From assembly GCF_009389715.1 (NCBI RefSeq), contig NC_052404.1, positions 9,260,745-9,324,744 of the forward strand: a stretch of DNA of 64,000 bases, written 5' to 3'. Position 1 is the first letter of the stretch, and each line of letters opens with the position of its first letter. Positions 46,758-61,506 of the stretch are shown here, one piece after another. The translations under genes and the position numbers were made by a program. This DNA is from Phoenix dactylifera. Lineage: Eukaryota > Streptophyta > Magnoliopsida > Arecales > Arecaceae. A model generated the notes under the pieces. The model did not search any database, was not told the origin of the DNA, and saw only the letters and a list, made by a program, of their open reading frames with translations.

Positions 46758-49700
46758 CTATGTGACTGTTTCAATGACTCCAACAGCTTCAACTTTGAAC
46801 CACATAGTATGAAAATGTGATAGCAATTTATTTTGTGCCGCTATTATTTTTCTCAGTACATGAGCAGAATTCCATGATTGTAGAGCTCCAGATATCCTGT
46901 CACCAAGTTCAGAGCTGTTTGCCGATGCACTCTCTTGTAAAGCCTGGTGCACATATCCTGGCCCCTCAACACAGTCCTCCCTTTGCACATGAGACAATAG
47001 AATATCCAAATTTTGATCCTCGGGCTTCTTGATTTGATCGCCTACACATTTTTGGATTCCTTGTATTGCATCACTTAAACATTGAATTGAATCACGTATA
47101 GCCTGCAAGTGTGGCGAGTTCATTTGATCCACTGCACCACCTTTCTTTTTCTTCTTTCCCAGTGGAAGCATTGATTTTATACAGGACTGGATTACTAGAA
47201 CATGCCAAGAAAAGGATTCTGTTACCAATTGTACCAGAACTGGAAGACTACTTCCAGGACTTGTTAGTATCGGTTGTGCCTGCATCAAGAGCTCAGTAGT
47301 GCAACTCTTAACCAAGAATTTACAATGTGCCATGATGTTAGACCACATCCTTCTTCATTGACAAGCCCAGGGTGATGGGAGCACAAATTCCACGCATTGA
47401 AAAATGGCAAAGTTAATCCAGCTGACAATGTCTGAATCGAGATCACAATTGCAACTCAATTTAACAGTTCACCAGACCTAACCTATGGCATCCACTGATA
47501 AAATTCACAAAGAAATAATAAAGCATGCCATCTAACAGATATCTAGTCCACAAAAAAAAAGAGCTCCAATGTTCATGAGTCTAGAAAATGAGTCATATTA
47601 TTACCAAATTAAAAAAAGGAATCAAACTTCCTGAGGAATAGCATCTTTGTACTGACATAAAACCCAAGTGCCTTCTGTGGCTGGACATGATAGCAAGCCC
47701 ATGAAGACCCAAAAAGCTCAAGCGTCTTGTGCATCAACCCTTAAGAAATCTTGTTCCCGAACTAGTCCCTTACCTTCTATTATTTTTTTTAAAAATATAA
47801 AACTTGGTTTTTCATATAAATAGCTGAAGTTTGTAATGTTTATAAATATTTTATATTTATAATAAAATAAGACATTTGCCAATAACATTTTGATAAACTT
47901 TGAAATTATATAGACACCTGTTGTTTTCTTTTGAAGAATATGCATATATATATGAACCCAACCATCCATCCATGCTTAAAAGCAAAAGATTGAAAGAAAA
48001 AAAGCCCTCAACCAACCATGCACCTGATCCATCCAATAACTAGTCATGATGCAACAAGCGTGACTATATCTTAGTAGATTCTAGAGCACAATAAACTAAC
48101 TATTACGAATAGTGGACATCTTGACCATTTAAGACATGCTTATCTTTCTATTCTGAACAATTTTACCAAGGATGTGATCAATGTAAGAGAAATTTTTGTG
48201 AAAGCTAAAAGTAATTCAAGCAAATACCTTGAAGGACTTTTGGCCCCTGGTAATCCCAAGAATCACTTCAATCGCATCATCAAAAGGAAGACCAATGCTC
48301 CTCGCATATCTCTCCAGAAGACATTTCATTTCACAACAACTTTCACATCAGAGACAGAACCATTAGGCTCAATATTTTCCTTTAGAGAAGAGGTAGAGGC
48401 CTGGATTGACAGATAAACTAATCGAGGAATAAGAGACTTTGTCTCAATATGTTTTCTTGCAATCTGTTCCTTCTCGCCACTTTGTGCTGATACTGGATAC
48501 AAACTTTAAAAATGTTAATGACTTGGAAAGAAATAAAAACTTGAACAACACATTTTATTCACAGCAATTAACACTATGATTGACAATAGACAACTAATTG
48601 TTGAAGCATATTTATAGATAATCGCCAAAAAAATATTTGAGCAAAATTAAAACCAATTTCAATTTTTTGAGAGGAAAACCATTATAATTTCATCCATCAT
48701 CATTGTGATTATCGTTGTTATTTTTATTTTTACATGTCATATTTTTCTCAGTATCACAGTGTGTTTAGTGTGTGCCATGTGTCAAACTTATCCACTAACC
48801 ACTTCACGTGTATGTAGAAGGATTCAGCTTCTGAAAGAAACTTTGTGAGATCACAACTACATGAAAAACCTAAAAAACAACACATTTTGAGCATTTCTGT
48901 GCAGACTTGTTTTCCATCATCATTTTCTCAATGATTACACATTGTTTTTTTGAAGTTTATGATTCTGTTAAGGGGTGGAAGTTGGTCCCGGTAGTCTGCT
49001 TTCTAATTAGCATTTATGCATGCTATTGAGGCCAAAACACCGGTCAAACTATGCTTTCTGAAATTCTATGTCAACTTCCATTTGGCTCTTGTTGCCACTC
49101 TCATTACTGACCATTCCGAATAATACAAGTACCTCTCCTTACAGAAGCCTACTAAGATCTTTAATGCAACGAGGAACACTGATGCTGAATCTAAACAGCT
49201 GTGTAGATGAAAACCAAGTAGAGGAGGAATGTGTTAGGGAATGAATTACACAGCTGCTTTAACCAACAAAGCCATGTACATTTGGCATTCCTATGGATGT
49301 ATATTATGAAATGATTTTAATTGATCCATACCAACCTTATCCTTTAATACAATTCTTCATTTTCTATCTACTCATTTGTGAGTTCATCCAAACTGCTTTT
49401 CCTTTCTACGCAGCACTCTCATCGTGGACACTGATCCATGCGAAAGGATGCTCTTCCCGACTGTCAAACTCATTATTATGTTCTTATACACTTTCTACTA
49501 AATCTCATCAGCATCCACATCACACACCATATTAAAAAAGCCTCATAGATGCATTCATTATTTTAAAGTTTCTAAGATCCGTATTTTTCTCATCTTCAAA
49601 CTGCTAGAGCTGAGATGATTGCAATAGATCAATACTGACCTTTGACGATGTACTCTTCCCCCAGTCAAAAACAAAAGAACTATAATCATTTTTCACAGAT

Positions 49701-52700
49701 ACCTTGTGGTCTGCAACTTCAATCAGACATCAATATCACTCCATGGTACTATTGTGTTTCACTAAAGTTACACAACTATATCTAGCAAAGCCACTAATCC
49801 CATTTCAATAATCACCTTCGTTCTCATCATATCAATTAATACTACATGCACAAACAACACAGTTAGGACCTTCAGACTCATGAAAGTTCATATACATGTA
49901 GGATGCACAAATAACAAGGGCTTAAACCACCAGTACCATTGCAGGTACTTACACTTGTTGCTTGAAGGACTCAGCATCCTCGAATTTGTGGATAAACATT
50001 CAGTTCAGCCAGTGTTGTCATACAACCCGTAAAATGCCGAGAGAATAGTCAATGGTAGTTATTTTGGAGCTTTTTTTGAAGGTTTTTCTAGAGTTGTGTG
50101 GTCATTTTCGAAAAGAGTAGAAGTAGAGAAAAGGAGAGGGGATTGAATAGAGGAGAAGTATAGAGAGAAAGAGACAACAGTAGAGGGCTCCTTCATTCAA
50201 TAAATCCATAAAGCATACATAATTCATGGCTCCTCCTGAACCAATATTTGTAGACATGCAAACAACCTAGAACAATGTTTCCTAATCACAAAAGAACTCC
50301 CAACTTATTTATAATGGACCTAGGATCCTAACATAATTTCACTCAAAAATGGGACTCAGCAACCAAAATCTCTGCTGCCTTAAATCTATTCACTTCTCTA
50401 ATGAAACATAACCAAATACTTCCCATAGGATAGTAAATCGCTGAATCTCGCATAAAAGACCATTAATCTTTCTAAATCACAATCCAAATGTCTAACTCAT
50501 CTAGACACCAAGTAGGATCTTTAGATTATAGGCCTACTCATATTAGGACTCAAGATTCCCTATTAAAATAACTAAAACCTAGTAGAAAAACTGTAAGAAA
50601 ACAAGAAATAAGTAAAAGCCATTCCCTAAAGACTTAAGCAAAAAATTCCTAAGACTCAATAAAGATAGCAAATCAATCGGTAAAATTTGTCTTTTGTTTT
50701 GACTTTTGAGAGTCTTGGGAATTCAGCTCAAAATAGGGAAAAACAATGAGAGCTACAGGAAGAAAAAGATGTTTTCGCATATTTTTTCTGGTTCTGGTTA
50801 TGCATGGAGTACTTTCTGGGCTATTTCAGATGGGTGTGTGGGTGCGGATGTGCGTGCACACGTGTGTTTGTGTGTGCGTGTGTATGAGAGAGAGAGCGGT
50901 AGTGGTGTATATCCAAATTTGAAGAACTGAACCTACAATTGTAATGATCTTGTTTACCGAATTAGTAAGTTTCGAGTAGTAGCTGAAAACCATCTAGTAC
51001 AGAATAGCTTAAAAGAGTCAAGTTGCAGAAACTGATACTATCGATCTTTCTCTTCCTTTTATAACCATAAACTTAACTAAAATAATTCTAACATAGTAAT
51101 ACCCCCGCATCATGTGGGATGGGGGATGTTAAGTTACTTTCTGGAAGAAACTATAATGTTGTTGTAACAATCAATTAAAAAGTTTTTACTGAAAAAAATT
51201 GTTTACTGAAACTATAATGTTGTTATTCTTTTGAACAAAAAAAATACTTGTATCTATTTTATGATTTAAAATTGAAGAAATGGATTTTTTAGAACTATTG
51301 GGGAAAAAAATTGATTAGGGGACAATGGATTGATGCTGCTCAATTTTCAGCTATTTTCTGAACAATTAATCAATATTCAGATATTAGGCATAAAAGGCAT
51401 TTCTCCTTATTCTTTTTACACCCAGTAGCCGAAATTGATCACAAGTGGATGCGTGCTTATGCAATAAGCCATGGTCACATATTCCCATATTCACATTAAA
51501 CTTTTTTTAAAAAATTATGTAGCTGGAGAGCTACTTTTCTTCCCTTGGTAAAGTGCGTGATTTTTTATTAAAGAACTTGCAAAAGCTCGATGCAGACTAT
51601 AAGAAAAAACTAAAGCAAGCTACACGTGAGAGCGAAAAGAAATTCTTTTAGAGGGAGAGGTGATGATCCGGTCATTGGGTGCAAGGTTGAGATTTGAAAA
51701 TTGAGATGGTAAGAGGAAGAGTGTATGATATAGGTTAGTTGAGTAAAATTCCCAATCTGCTGGTCTCTATATCCAAGTTTCCATAAGATCTAGAGAAGGA
51801 AAACCTTTGAGAAAGATTTTGATAGAGCTTCGTGAAAAACTAGCAGGCCTATGGCCTAAGTTTTCAATAGGTTTTAAAAATCAGAATAAAAAAAATCTTA
51901 AAAAGATTTAATTAGGATCTTGGGTTGTTAAAATAATAAGTTCATCGTGATTGTGAGATCTCATGAGGCCGAGGAAGGGGTGGCCTTCAATATTGGGAGG
52001 GGGCCATCGAGATTGCAGAGATGGGGAGTCCTTTCGGAATCCAAACTCTAGAGGGGGCTTAAGCAAAAAAAAATTGGGTCCTACACTATCTCCTATATTA
52101 ACACAAAAATGGTGCCTAACATGGCTGCGCCCCTGAGAAATGCACATTCCTTAACAAAAGACAAACCAAGAGCAGCAATCAAATTAAGTTTTTTATTTTT
52201 ATCACTTTTAACCTTCAAGAGGAAAATAATGAGTTCCATAGTTCCTTCACTTTTTTGATAAGTCCTTTTTCTTCTTCTTTATTTTCTTGATTAAAACGCA
52301 CGCCATTATGGAGCTTAATTACCACTTACCTATAAATATCTATAATGAACGAGACTATAACCCCGCTAGTCTCCCCAACAAGAATGAAATTTTCTCAGGA
52401 TATAATAGAACAAGTGATAACACAATTATGAATTTATGCCATGATATAATATGAGAAAATTCAGAAGCATGCTATTTCCATTGACTGAATAAAACAGAAA
52501 TTAGCTTGGATAAGTAATATTAGTATTCCCTACAGCTTCTGTTTTTCAGGTTGGATTTTAGAATTGGTCAAAAACGCCAAGATTCTGGATACACATCCGT
52601 TGCTCTAATCAAAGGGAAGCCACTTTTGTTAGCAATTAGAGATTAAGGGATAATATTACAACATTCTAAACATAATCATGTCGGGTCGCAAGAACACAAA

Positions 52701-55700
52701 ATATCATCTTTGTTCACAAAATGTTGGGAGATCAAATATGGACAAAAATTTCCATTAAAAAATAGCAATAACACCAGAAAACAAAAATAAAATTACTATT
52801 GATAATTAACAGACATCGCAGGGAAGATCAATGATCTGTACAGTACACATAGACAGATAGATCAAGCCTTGTGTAATATGTAAAATGCAATAGATATTTA
52901 TAAAAGTATGCAGCAGAACATATTTATAAAACTTTTATATATAACAGCATCTGGAACAGAAAATTGAAAAACTATCATTAAAAAGCATACCAATTTCTCT
53001 CTGAGGCATGCAGATCCTTCTTCGAATGGTTCTGTAAAATGAAAATAAAGCATTTAAGAAATCCAGTAACAAGCACATCACTCCATCTCCAACCCAATAA
53101 CAAGCACATGTGCGCACACATGCACATGCACGTGACTTATTGAATTTGAATCATTCTCATGAAGAAAATCAGCAAGTGGGGATGCAGATTCAAGGAAACC
53201 AGAAATGTGATACATGATAGAGCAAATGCCATTAAAGGAAGAGTGGCATGTCTAACCTGAAAGGTAATTTATATCAGGAGTAGGGGACCACCAAGGCCGT
53301 GTCTGGAGATCCGCATTGAATGTCATGAATTTCAGTTTATCCTCATTTGACAGCTCAAGCAATGAATACCATAGTTCGCATTCTCAAGAATGCCCTGCAG
53401 ATAAAAGGAATGAACTTATTAGTTTATTTCATGTACGTCATACCGGTCGGTACTGATGCATACTAGACATACCGTCCCATATCAATACCAAATCGGTACA
53501 TGATACAGATAGCATACCGAGTGTCGGTGCACCAAACCAACCCCCAAACAAGGCATAGCAACAGTGTATTAGGATGGCACTAATACAGGGTCCAGTACTG
53601 GGAAGACGAACCTTGATTCATTTTATTCAAAAACTTGACAAAATCAATATAGAACAAAAGGACAAAGATGACAAGCATCTCACCTCTACTTCCTCAAGAT
53701 TATCTGCTTTCTGCTTCAATTGTAGGATAAAAGCTTCAAGCCTCACCATTGAAAGCTGATATGAATGTTGCAAGCGTTCTTTGAACTGAACAAATTCAAT
53801 TACCTGAACAGACAAATGAATAACACGCCATGAACATCAAACACATCTGGGCTTCACACGTTTAGAGAAGATAGGTCTTAGATATTGTCCAGGAGAATAA
53901 TTTAGTTCCCAGCAGCAGATACATGGTGAGCTTTATAAATATCTATTACTTGACCACTGAGTATAAACATTTGCTCAGCCAACATGTATCTCTGATAGAA
54001 AAACTGAAAACAATCAGCAGAAGATTTCTTTATTTAAACTTAAATTACATTTTTCTAGAAAACCTGTAAAATTATTTAAAAGGTTCTGTTAGAAAGGGTG
54101 TCAAATCATATGCTATAAACATTTCCATGAAACGTATTCACAGGTTCATGCCTATTAACTTTATTACCAGATCTTGTCTGCCAACTATGGTAAAAAAAAA
54201 AAAAAACTGTAGCATCCATTGTACAACAAAAACTGCAGGCATCACTATTATGTCCAAAAACTATGGTGTATCTATCATGTCTCAGATGGCACCTTAAGGA
54301 TCTAAAGATGCATGGTATAGGTAAATTTTCATACTTTCGAATAATTGCGATGGCGATATGCAAGAAAGGTAAGATCAGCAGCTTCCCTCAAATGATCATC
54401 CATAAACTTCAGATACTCTTTCATAAGATTGGCAGTTTCCAGCCAATGTGGTGATTTCAACATGTAGGGCAAGATGTGGTGGGAGACCGTCTCCAGTAGA
54501 ATATTTTTTACATCAAGAGTAACATACCTGCATAAGAAAATAAACCTCAGACAAGAAATAAGAAACACTGAGATATGGTGATATCACTACTCAAATGAGG
54601 AAAGCAACTTGATACAATAAATAAATATCAGAACCAGTAGATCAACTATATTCTAAATTTACCACTCATATGCTAATGGAAGAGCCCCCATGTAAGAATA
54701 TAAATGCATCAAAGGCATCTTGTACTGCCAGACATATCTGTTGAACATCACCGATAAACAGGATTATATTCAGTATTAAGGAGCTCAAGAGGACGAATAA
54801 CAAGAATCTGTCATATATCTATTACCTTTCAGAAATCAAACCTAGAAATATAACGAACATTATATAAAGATAAATCATCATCATAAACAAGTGATACGAG
54901 AAATATAGTTAATCACTCTCCAATTTTGATGTTTGCAACTCCCAATCCAGAAATTCCACACGAGCAAGCTCTTGAGCGAGGAACACGATATTCTAACAGT
55001 AAAATAATCAAGAGATGTCATGGAACACTTTGTACACCAGAAATACTTGATGTCTCCCAGAAAGGAAAGGATGGTAGGAAAACCAAAATATTTGAGTTAC
55101 ATGCAATTCTGAGAGAGCACACAATTGATAGCATACATTGATGTGCACGTGTGATATTTTTGGTGCATATCGGACAGGATATTTGAATAAAAGATGTCAA
55201 CAGACTTGAGTAATCAAATTGAAGATACAAAAAAATATGTGGTAGAACCAAATTTACCTTCGGATGTTCAGGCCAAATTCCAAAACCATAGTTGCTTCCA
55301 GCAAGTATCCCAACTTCTTTGTACGCCAGAAAAGCTGTATGAATTAACCAAACTGAGATGAGTTCATTGACTAAGATATACTTAATAGGATCTTAATACA
55401 AAAGCATAAGTGAGATATGAAAGTGAAAAAATGAGGAAGCTAGCAACCATACAAAATTACATAAGATACTTATAAAAGAATGATGAGAAATAGCAACTTC
55501 CAATGGAAAAAAAAAATTCACACTAACTAGAATAAAGGTCCTAGACATATCAGCGACAATGACGACGATCCTGATGATGATTATAATGAAGAGGAAGTAT
55601 TATTTGTTGAAAAAGTATAATCCATGGCAGAAGAATTCAACAATTCATAGAGAAACCAATATGTTCTCTAATGTAGATTCTCAACCGTATGATAAGAATA

Positions 55701-58700
55701 ACATCATTGCCAGGCTGATACTGTTACGCCTCATAAAGCCAGAAAGGTATCGCCAGCTCTCAACAGTTGCGATATTGAAGAGAAGATCAAGTCAATAGCT
55801 CTGACCATATATTCGTACTAAACAACCATATCATATACAATTAAACGATTGACAGATTAACTGGAGAAAAGGCAACATGAAGCTTATAAGTTACACAGCA
55901 TCCAATTATCAGGACACTTGTTATACATAACATAGATAGAATCATAATTTTAAACCATGAAGGGAATTTAAAAAAAAAAAGATTCTTGAGCTAAATATTG
56001 ATGACAGGCAATACAGCTACTAGATCAACTCTATAGCTCGCATTAATCAAGTCCTCAACATAAACATATGGCATATCATAAAAAAATGCAATGATAAACA
56101 GACCAAATCATATATAATGAATATATAGTTAATTTTGAAACAGCCTATTGGAAATATCATGATATTATGAATAAACACATAAATTGCACCAGTAAATATG
56201 ATTGTATTTTGTAAAAGAATAATATTTATTACCGATATGGATTCTTTGGTGATTGCTTATAATTATTGTGGAACAGAAATTGGGGCTAAGAACAGTACAA
56301 ACCTCAATACAGCCCAATACATATCATAGAGATAATTGAGTGGCATATATTGGGCATATATTGGTATGAATTTTCTCAGTATCTTTGGAGGGGGTACCAT
56401 CATTGTGGTTATAAATTATAAGCATTAGCCCCAAGAGATTAATTAACTCCATGATACCAAGAGCATGCATTGCTCATCGAGCATTGTCTATCTAAACCAA
56501 ATAGTAAAAAAAAAACTCGACAAAATTTTGCCTATGCGAATCACAACTTAATCAGTACTCAGATCCTTCAGTGCTAATAGTCATTTAATGATTCTATGAC
56601 CTCATCAACCTCAACATAATTCAAGAAACTCAGCCAGACTCTGAAACTCTGGATCCTTGAATTTTTAACCTGGGAATATCTTTCAATTGCCAAGGAACAC
56701 AGTATGCTGGTCAAAATTCAATAATTCAGTAATCGCCTTTCCTAATAACTGTCTTGCCTAATAGCGCAATGTTAAATGATTACTGGACTTTCAGAATTGC
56801 TGCATAAATTTGCTCTTTAATGCAGGAAAGCATTTTCCATCTTGTTATACGTAATTTTGCCACTTGAATCAATGATTTAATAATGATGATTGCCATTTTA
56901 AATATTTCCCAGCATTAGCTAATAGCATTTTCTAAGGAGATCATCTTAATTTGGACCAAGGCATGCCGTACCGGTACCGGTCGCCTACCAGACCGGTACA
57001 ATACCGATTCGGAACGGTTTGTACCGGTTTCAAACCGGTCTACCGCAGGATCGCGCACGAGCGTGCGTACCGGTACAATACGGCACCAGATTCGTACCAG
57101 TGCAAACTGGGACGCAACCGTACCGATCGATTCCAACCCATAACTATTTTCTATGCTTGAACCGGACCGGTCAGGGATCGGACCGGTTCGGTACGTGCTG
57201 AATCGGCCGGTATGACCCAGTTCAGCATACCATGATTTGGACCATCATTTTTTGACCTTTTTAAACATTTTTCATTTCTTAAGCAGTTTCTCATGCTGTA
57301 GCAATGATTCAATAACACTTGGGAATTGGGATGGGAATGTCCCAAGACGTGCTAAACGAGATGTTGGGATGATAGTGGAATGGTCCACTCCCAATACTCA
57401 TGACTGCCCTGTCCAAATGTCCCACAGGATATACCACCGGAATTTGAATCCTTATGCTATATTATCCAGTAAAATCAACTTTCCTCTAGTACATCAACTA
57501 AAAAGTTATTCTACGGTGCAGTCCTTTGAGACCTTAAATGAAGACTTATAAGTCCACCATAGCGTGATCATAGACTAAAATGTTCTATTTGACATCCACC
57601 AACATTAGTAAAAATTGTGGTTTTAAAACTTCTAGTGCTTTGATTTTTTTTTTTTAGGATTTTTCAGTGACATTGTTTATCTATTTATAAAGTAATTCAG
57701 ATATACCACCAAAATTAGTATAAAAAATATTATGAAATTCAAGCATTAACAATAGAGAGAAGAAGGGGTCAAGGCCATGCTCCCACCCTGGCCACCCACA
57801 CAAACACCACTAAATCGCAATAAGAAAAAGACAAAAAAGTATGGGTATGGCAGCCAAGCTTTAAGGCAAGCAGTCACTTCCTCTAAAACTAAGAGAGAAA
57901 TAAGGAGAGGTTATAGCATTGACTGATGGTCACTTGTGCGTGCTGTACCCTGAGTTCCTTTATAAACTGATATAAAAAACACCAAAAAGAGGAGCGAAGC
58001 TTCTTAAGGAAGAAGTGCAGGACTCTTCACAGCCAAGAAGAACGATTTGAAGTCCTGACATTGATCCATCCGAATAATGTGCATTTTTAATTTGTCAAAA
58101 AAAGACAAGTTTTTCTGTATAATTCAAGAGAGATGGGAACAATTTTTTTTTGAAAAAAAAACATTTTGCTAATTCGAGAATAATGCTCAAATAATACACA
58201 AATTGCTAATTCGAGAATAATATGTGAATAGCACACGGATTGGCTCACACTGCAATAAACTGGACAGAACGAATAAATAGTTATTTTACTCATTAACTGA
58301 TTATAATGAATCATCTCAGATGGACTTAAGCAACAAAATCCTATCTTTATCTAGTCTTAAAACAATAAGTGCAGCATTTTAATGTTAACAGAACAACTAA
58401 TTAACAAACATAGTTCTGTATATATGTATGTCTGTAATTGAACTATTACCAGGACAAGAACATTGCTTGCCATAGGCAAAAGTTCTTCTCCATGCATGTT
58501 TTCTTGAGGATCCAAGTCCCTTGAAAGTACGAGGTTTTTACAGTACATCTCCACCATTCTTTTAGCAGTACCTTCAAGTTCTGAGCATGACAGAATAGCA
58601 AATTAATACAGAGAAATCAAACTAGATAACCTAATAAAATAATTAGCCATGGTGTAAGTATCCACTAAACTAATGGACTGAATACAATGCAGCCCAATAT

Positions 58701-61506
58701 CTGTAGGGGGAACTCAAAATTGAAATATGATAATCAGCTGTCTTTTTAAAATTGAAGTAAGATAATCAGCTGTCTTTTAAAACGAAAAGAAAAAGCAAAA
58801 GAAGATCACATATGTCCCACAAGAACCAAAAACTGCAGAATGTAAATTGATGGAATCAGCTAGCACATCCAACTAGGAGAAGAAATGACTCGGAAATATA
58901 TTATGCAACAATCCAACCTGCCATCCACAACTGAACCAACTAAGAACAATATTATTGTCAATTGAGTTAATTTGGATTAGAAAGATAAACAATAATCAAA
59001 TTAAACTGCGACAAAATTCAATAATTACATAAACTGATCTTAGTTGGAAGAAGCATTCATCAATGTGATCATTGTGATGCTTGTCATGCTCGGTAGTCAG
59101 TGCACATTGTATAGCTGATAGAACATTCTCAAGTTCAACGGCAACTTAAGAATATAAACTCAGTTACCAGTTCTAACCATAATTACTTATATATTAAAGA
59201 AACCGACCATTGAATGCCCCATTGAAGTGAAAATTAAGCATACGCACAATTAATAGAAGCATAAACCATCACAAGTTGATTATAAGTTCTAGATGACTAA
59301 GCCACAACATGACTGCACTAGATTCTTGTATTATAACAAGCCAGATGGAGACTTCCAAGGATAGGGCACACTACATGACAGTTGACTAAAGTATAAAGTT
59401 TGTAGCTATATCTTGCAAAGCAATATACCAGCATACATATCGAGCAATACAGTAACATACCTCTGATAGGGAATTTAAACATGACACCGAAAAGTTCTTG
59501 AATCTTAAAAACTGTTATAGCCTGACCCAGTGCTTTTATTGGTGATGTTGATGAAGTTTCCAAAATTTTTACAAACTTCTCCAATAACTCGGCTTTCTCA
59601 GTTTCAGATAAGATGCAGATGAACATTTCCACATCAGAAGTGAAGCAAGACAAGTGACTGAACCTGCATGTCCCAGATAAAAAGGCCATGAAGAAGTGTT
59701 TTGATAGTTAGCTGAAGTTAGAGCACTATAAGAATAGAATTTGTATCATTCAGCCATCTAATTAGACAACAAAGTTACAGGAACTCCAACAATGACTATG
59801 GCTGATCTTTAAATTATGAATGCAGAAACCATCTTCATACAAATAACTAAAATGCAATGGGGTAGCAGGACCAGAGCCTGAATTACAAGTCGATGGTTGA
59901 GTCAGGTTGACAGGCAGCTAAGTAGACGTAATTGAATTGGTCAAACAATCAGAACAGGACCCACAGATCAAAAAGGGCATACAGAAATGGTTCGGTCATA
60001 AACTAGTTGGGTTAATTACCGTATCACAATGACAGAGTTGCTCAATTTGAATAGAATCATCAGACATAACATCAAAGAAAATCAGGCAGACAAGTGGGAC
60101 TCATTAAAAAACCATGAAGCCACCCAAGAGTTGAAAGGATAGATTGAAAGAAGCAATTGTTTCTTTTTCCCCAAAAAAATCACCCAAGTATGTCATTTCA
60201 ACGTAAGCTTTTGAAAGAACTTCCTTGACAAAGATTAATGGCATAGTAGAAACAAATAGTAACAAAACAAATCTTCTTCTCACTTTAAAAGAACCAATTT
60301 TTTCAAAGGACTATAGATGAGGGATATGCAGAAGACTCAAACAAAAAAGTAAATTTGTTACTATATTTATAAACCAGTGTGTGAAAAAGCAAGCAAACAG
60401 CAACAAACAATAGGAGCAACACATCATACAATAACCTCATTACTCTGTAATCCATGTACAGTTCCTCCAAGAATTTTGTATTTCAGAGGACAACTCAACA
60501 ACGTCTCAATCAACTTGGGAGTAGTTGGGACAGTCATTTGTTCAAATGATAAGTTCATGAATATATCAAGTTGTTTACAATAATCAGAAAAACACTTTGC
60601 CCATGTTCTGTATCCAATTTAAACAAGTTTCAAGACAAACCTGTGAAAATAATTAAGCAAAGCCTCCATAAATTTGCCATCATCAGCTTTTCCGCTTAGA
60701 CGGCATCGTCTTTCAATTTCAATACTTGCCAAGTAAGGACCTCTAAGGCAATCATTCTGGATGTCCATGTGTAACTTCCGTACAAATGACAATGCACTTG
60801 ATATGCGTGAATCAAACTGGAGATGTATATTATTCACAAATAAATCTTCGTCTGAAGAAAAGAAATCATAATATATGCAGGGAAACACAATAATAGAGAA
60901 AACAGTCTTTTTCAGTAACTAAAGAAGGTACCACTTCCACAGTCAAATGATTTGCCTTGCAAGCTTGAAAATCAACAGAACTTGATGAACATATTTGATC
61001 AGTAGTGCTTGCTTTGGACCAGTTCATATCGTCCTCAAGCAAACAGCCAAAATAATGGAGAAAGGACTCCCAATCATCAGGACTGCCCAACCAAAAGAAG
61101 ACCATCACAGATAAAATAAAGGAATGCCAGTCTTAAGGATGCAAACTACAGAAGGAACCTACATTAAGAGCAATGCATTACTTCTTTAAAGCAGTAAGTT
61201 GGCAACATTTTAGCAAAGAAAAAGACAACTATGCTTTTCCCAGCAAACAGAAATGAACTTCAACTAACTTCCATCTGACTTTCTGCTACAGGAAATTTAA
61301 AGAAAATATCACAACTCACATCATTGAAGAAATGATCTAATATCTAGCCTTTTAAGTCCTAAAATATCTGTAAATTTTCTAGAGAAAGAATTAACTAGTA
61401 TTCTTATTAAAGACAGACTGGCATGACAGACATACCATGACTGTAGGACTTTCTGGAAGATCTCAGTAGCAGCAGCATAGTTACATGCACGAGCAAGAAG
61501 TCTACC
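46758..61506 (-). CDS. NAA25: NAA25, NatB N-acetyltransferase auxiliary subunit (partial, frameshifted)
   Basis: Thirteen minus-strand exons are recognisable: 61506-61436, 61082-60932, 60816-60641, 59663-59461, 58580-58450, 55334-55258, 54737-54663, 54527-54335, 53803-53684, 53394-53257, 53031-52991, 48472-48228 (start uncertain) and about 47431-46758. They cover roughly the C-terminal three quarters; the first exons lie right of the window. Diagnostic blocks: GRLLARACNYAAA, CPDDWESFLHYFGCLLEDD, MYCKNLVLSRDLDPQENMHG, LKFMDDHLREAADLTFLAY, RHRNYSK, TRPWW and GKKKKKG. NAA25 is a TPR-like scaffold that anchors NAA20 to ribosomes, where NatB acetylates Met-Asp/Glu/Asn/Gln N-termini. Frame breaks at about 53365, 48335, 47398 and 47315 are short homopolymer length changes. 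Stop TAG at 46760-46758. Confidence 0.9.
48473..52990. other. 4.5-kb intron of NAA25
   Basis: Lies between the exons ending at 52991 and starting at 48472. It is AT-rich and contains a GT/GA microsatellite-like stretch at about 50830-50900. The segment 50100-50700 looks like degraded retroelement DNA, but without identifiable ends. No nested gene recognised. Confidence 0.6.
56950..57235. repeat. GTACCGGT-rich repeat island
   Basis: A sharply bounded GC-rich patch within AT-rich intron DNA. It has many copies of ACCGGT, GGTAC and CGGTAC, including near-palindromic GTACCGGTACCGGTCG. Related but weaker patches occur at 53440-53530, 62930-63310 and 63820-64000. It is probably a dispersed repeat family; I do not recognise the class. 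Confidence 0.7.
58166..58239. repeat. 37-bp tandem duplication in NAA25 intron
   Basis: Two adjacent copies starting TTGCTAATTCGAGAATAAT at 58166 and 58203; their second halves have diverged. Confidence 0.85.
58716..58778. repeat. Roughly 32-bp tandem duplication in NAA25 intron
   Basis: Two adjacent copies of AAAATTGAA followed by GATAATCAGCTGTCTTTT, at 58716 and 58748. Confidence 0.85.

Larger units (their letters stand above)
55335..58449. other. 3.1-kb intron of NAA25
   Basis: Intron between exons 58580-58450 and 55334-55258. AT-rich except for the CCGGTAC-rich island at 56950-57235. A 37-bp tandem duplication is at 58166-58239. No nested gene recognised. Confidence 0.6.

Noticed and set aside
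48174-48416. An 80-codon plus-strand frame
   Set aside because: Antisense to a recognisable NAA25 exon on the minus strand.
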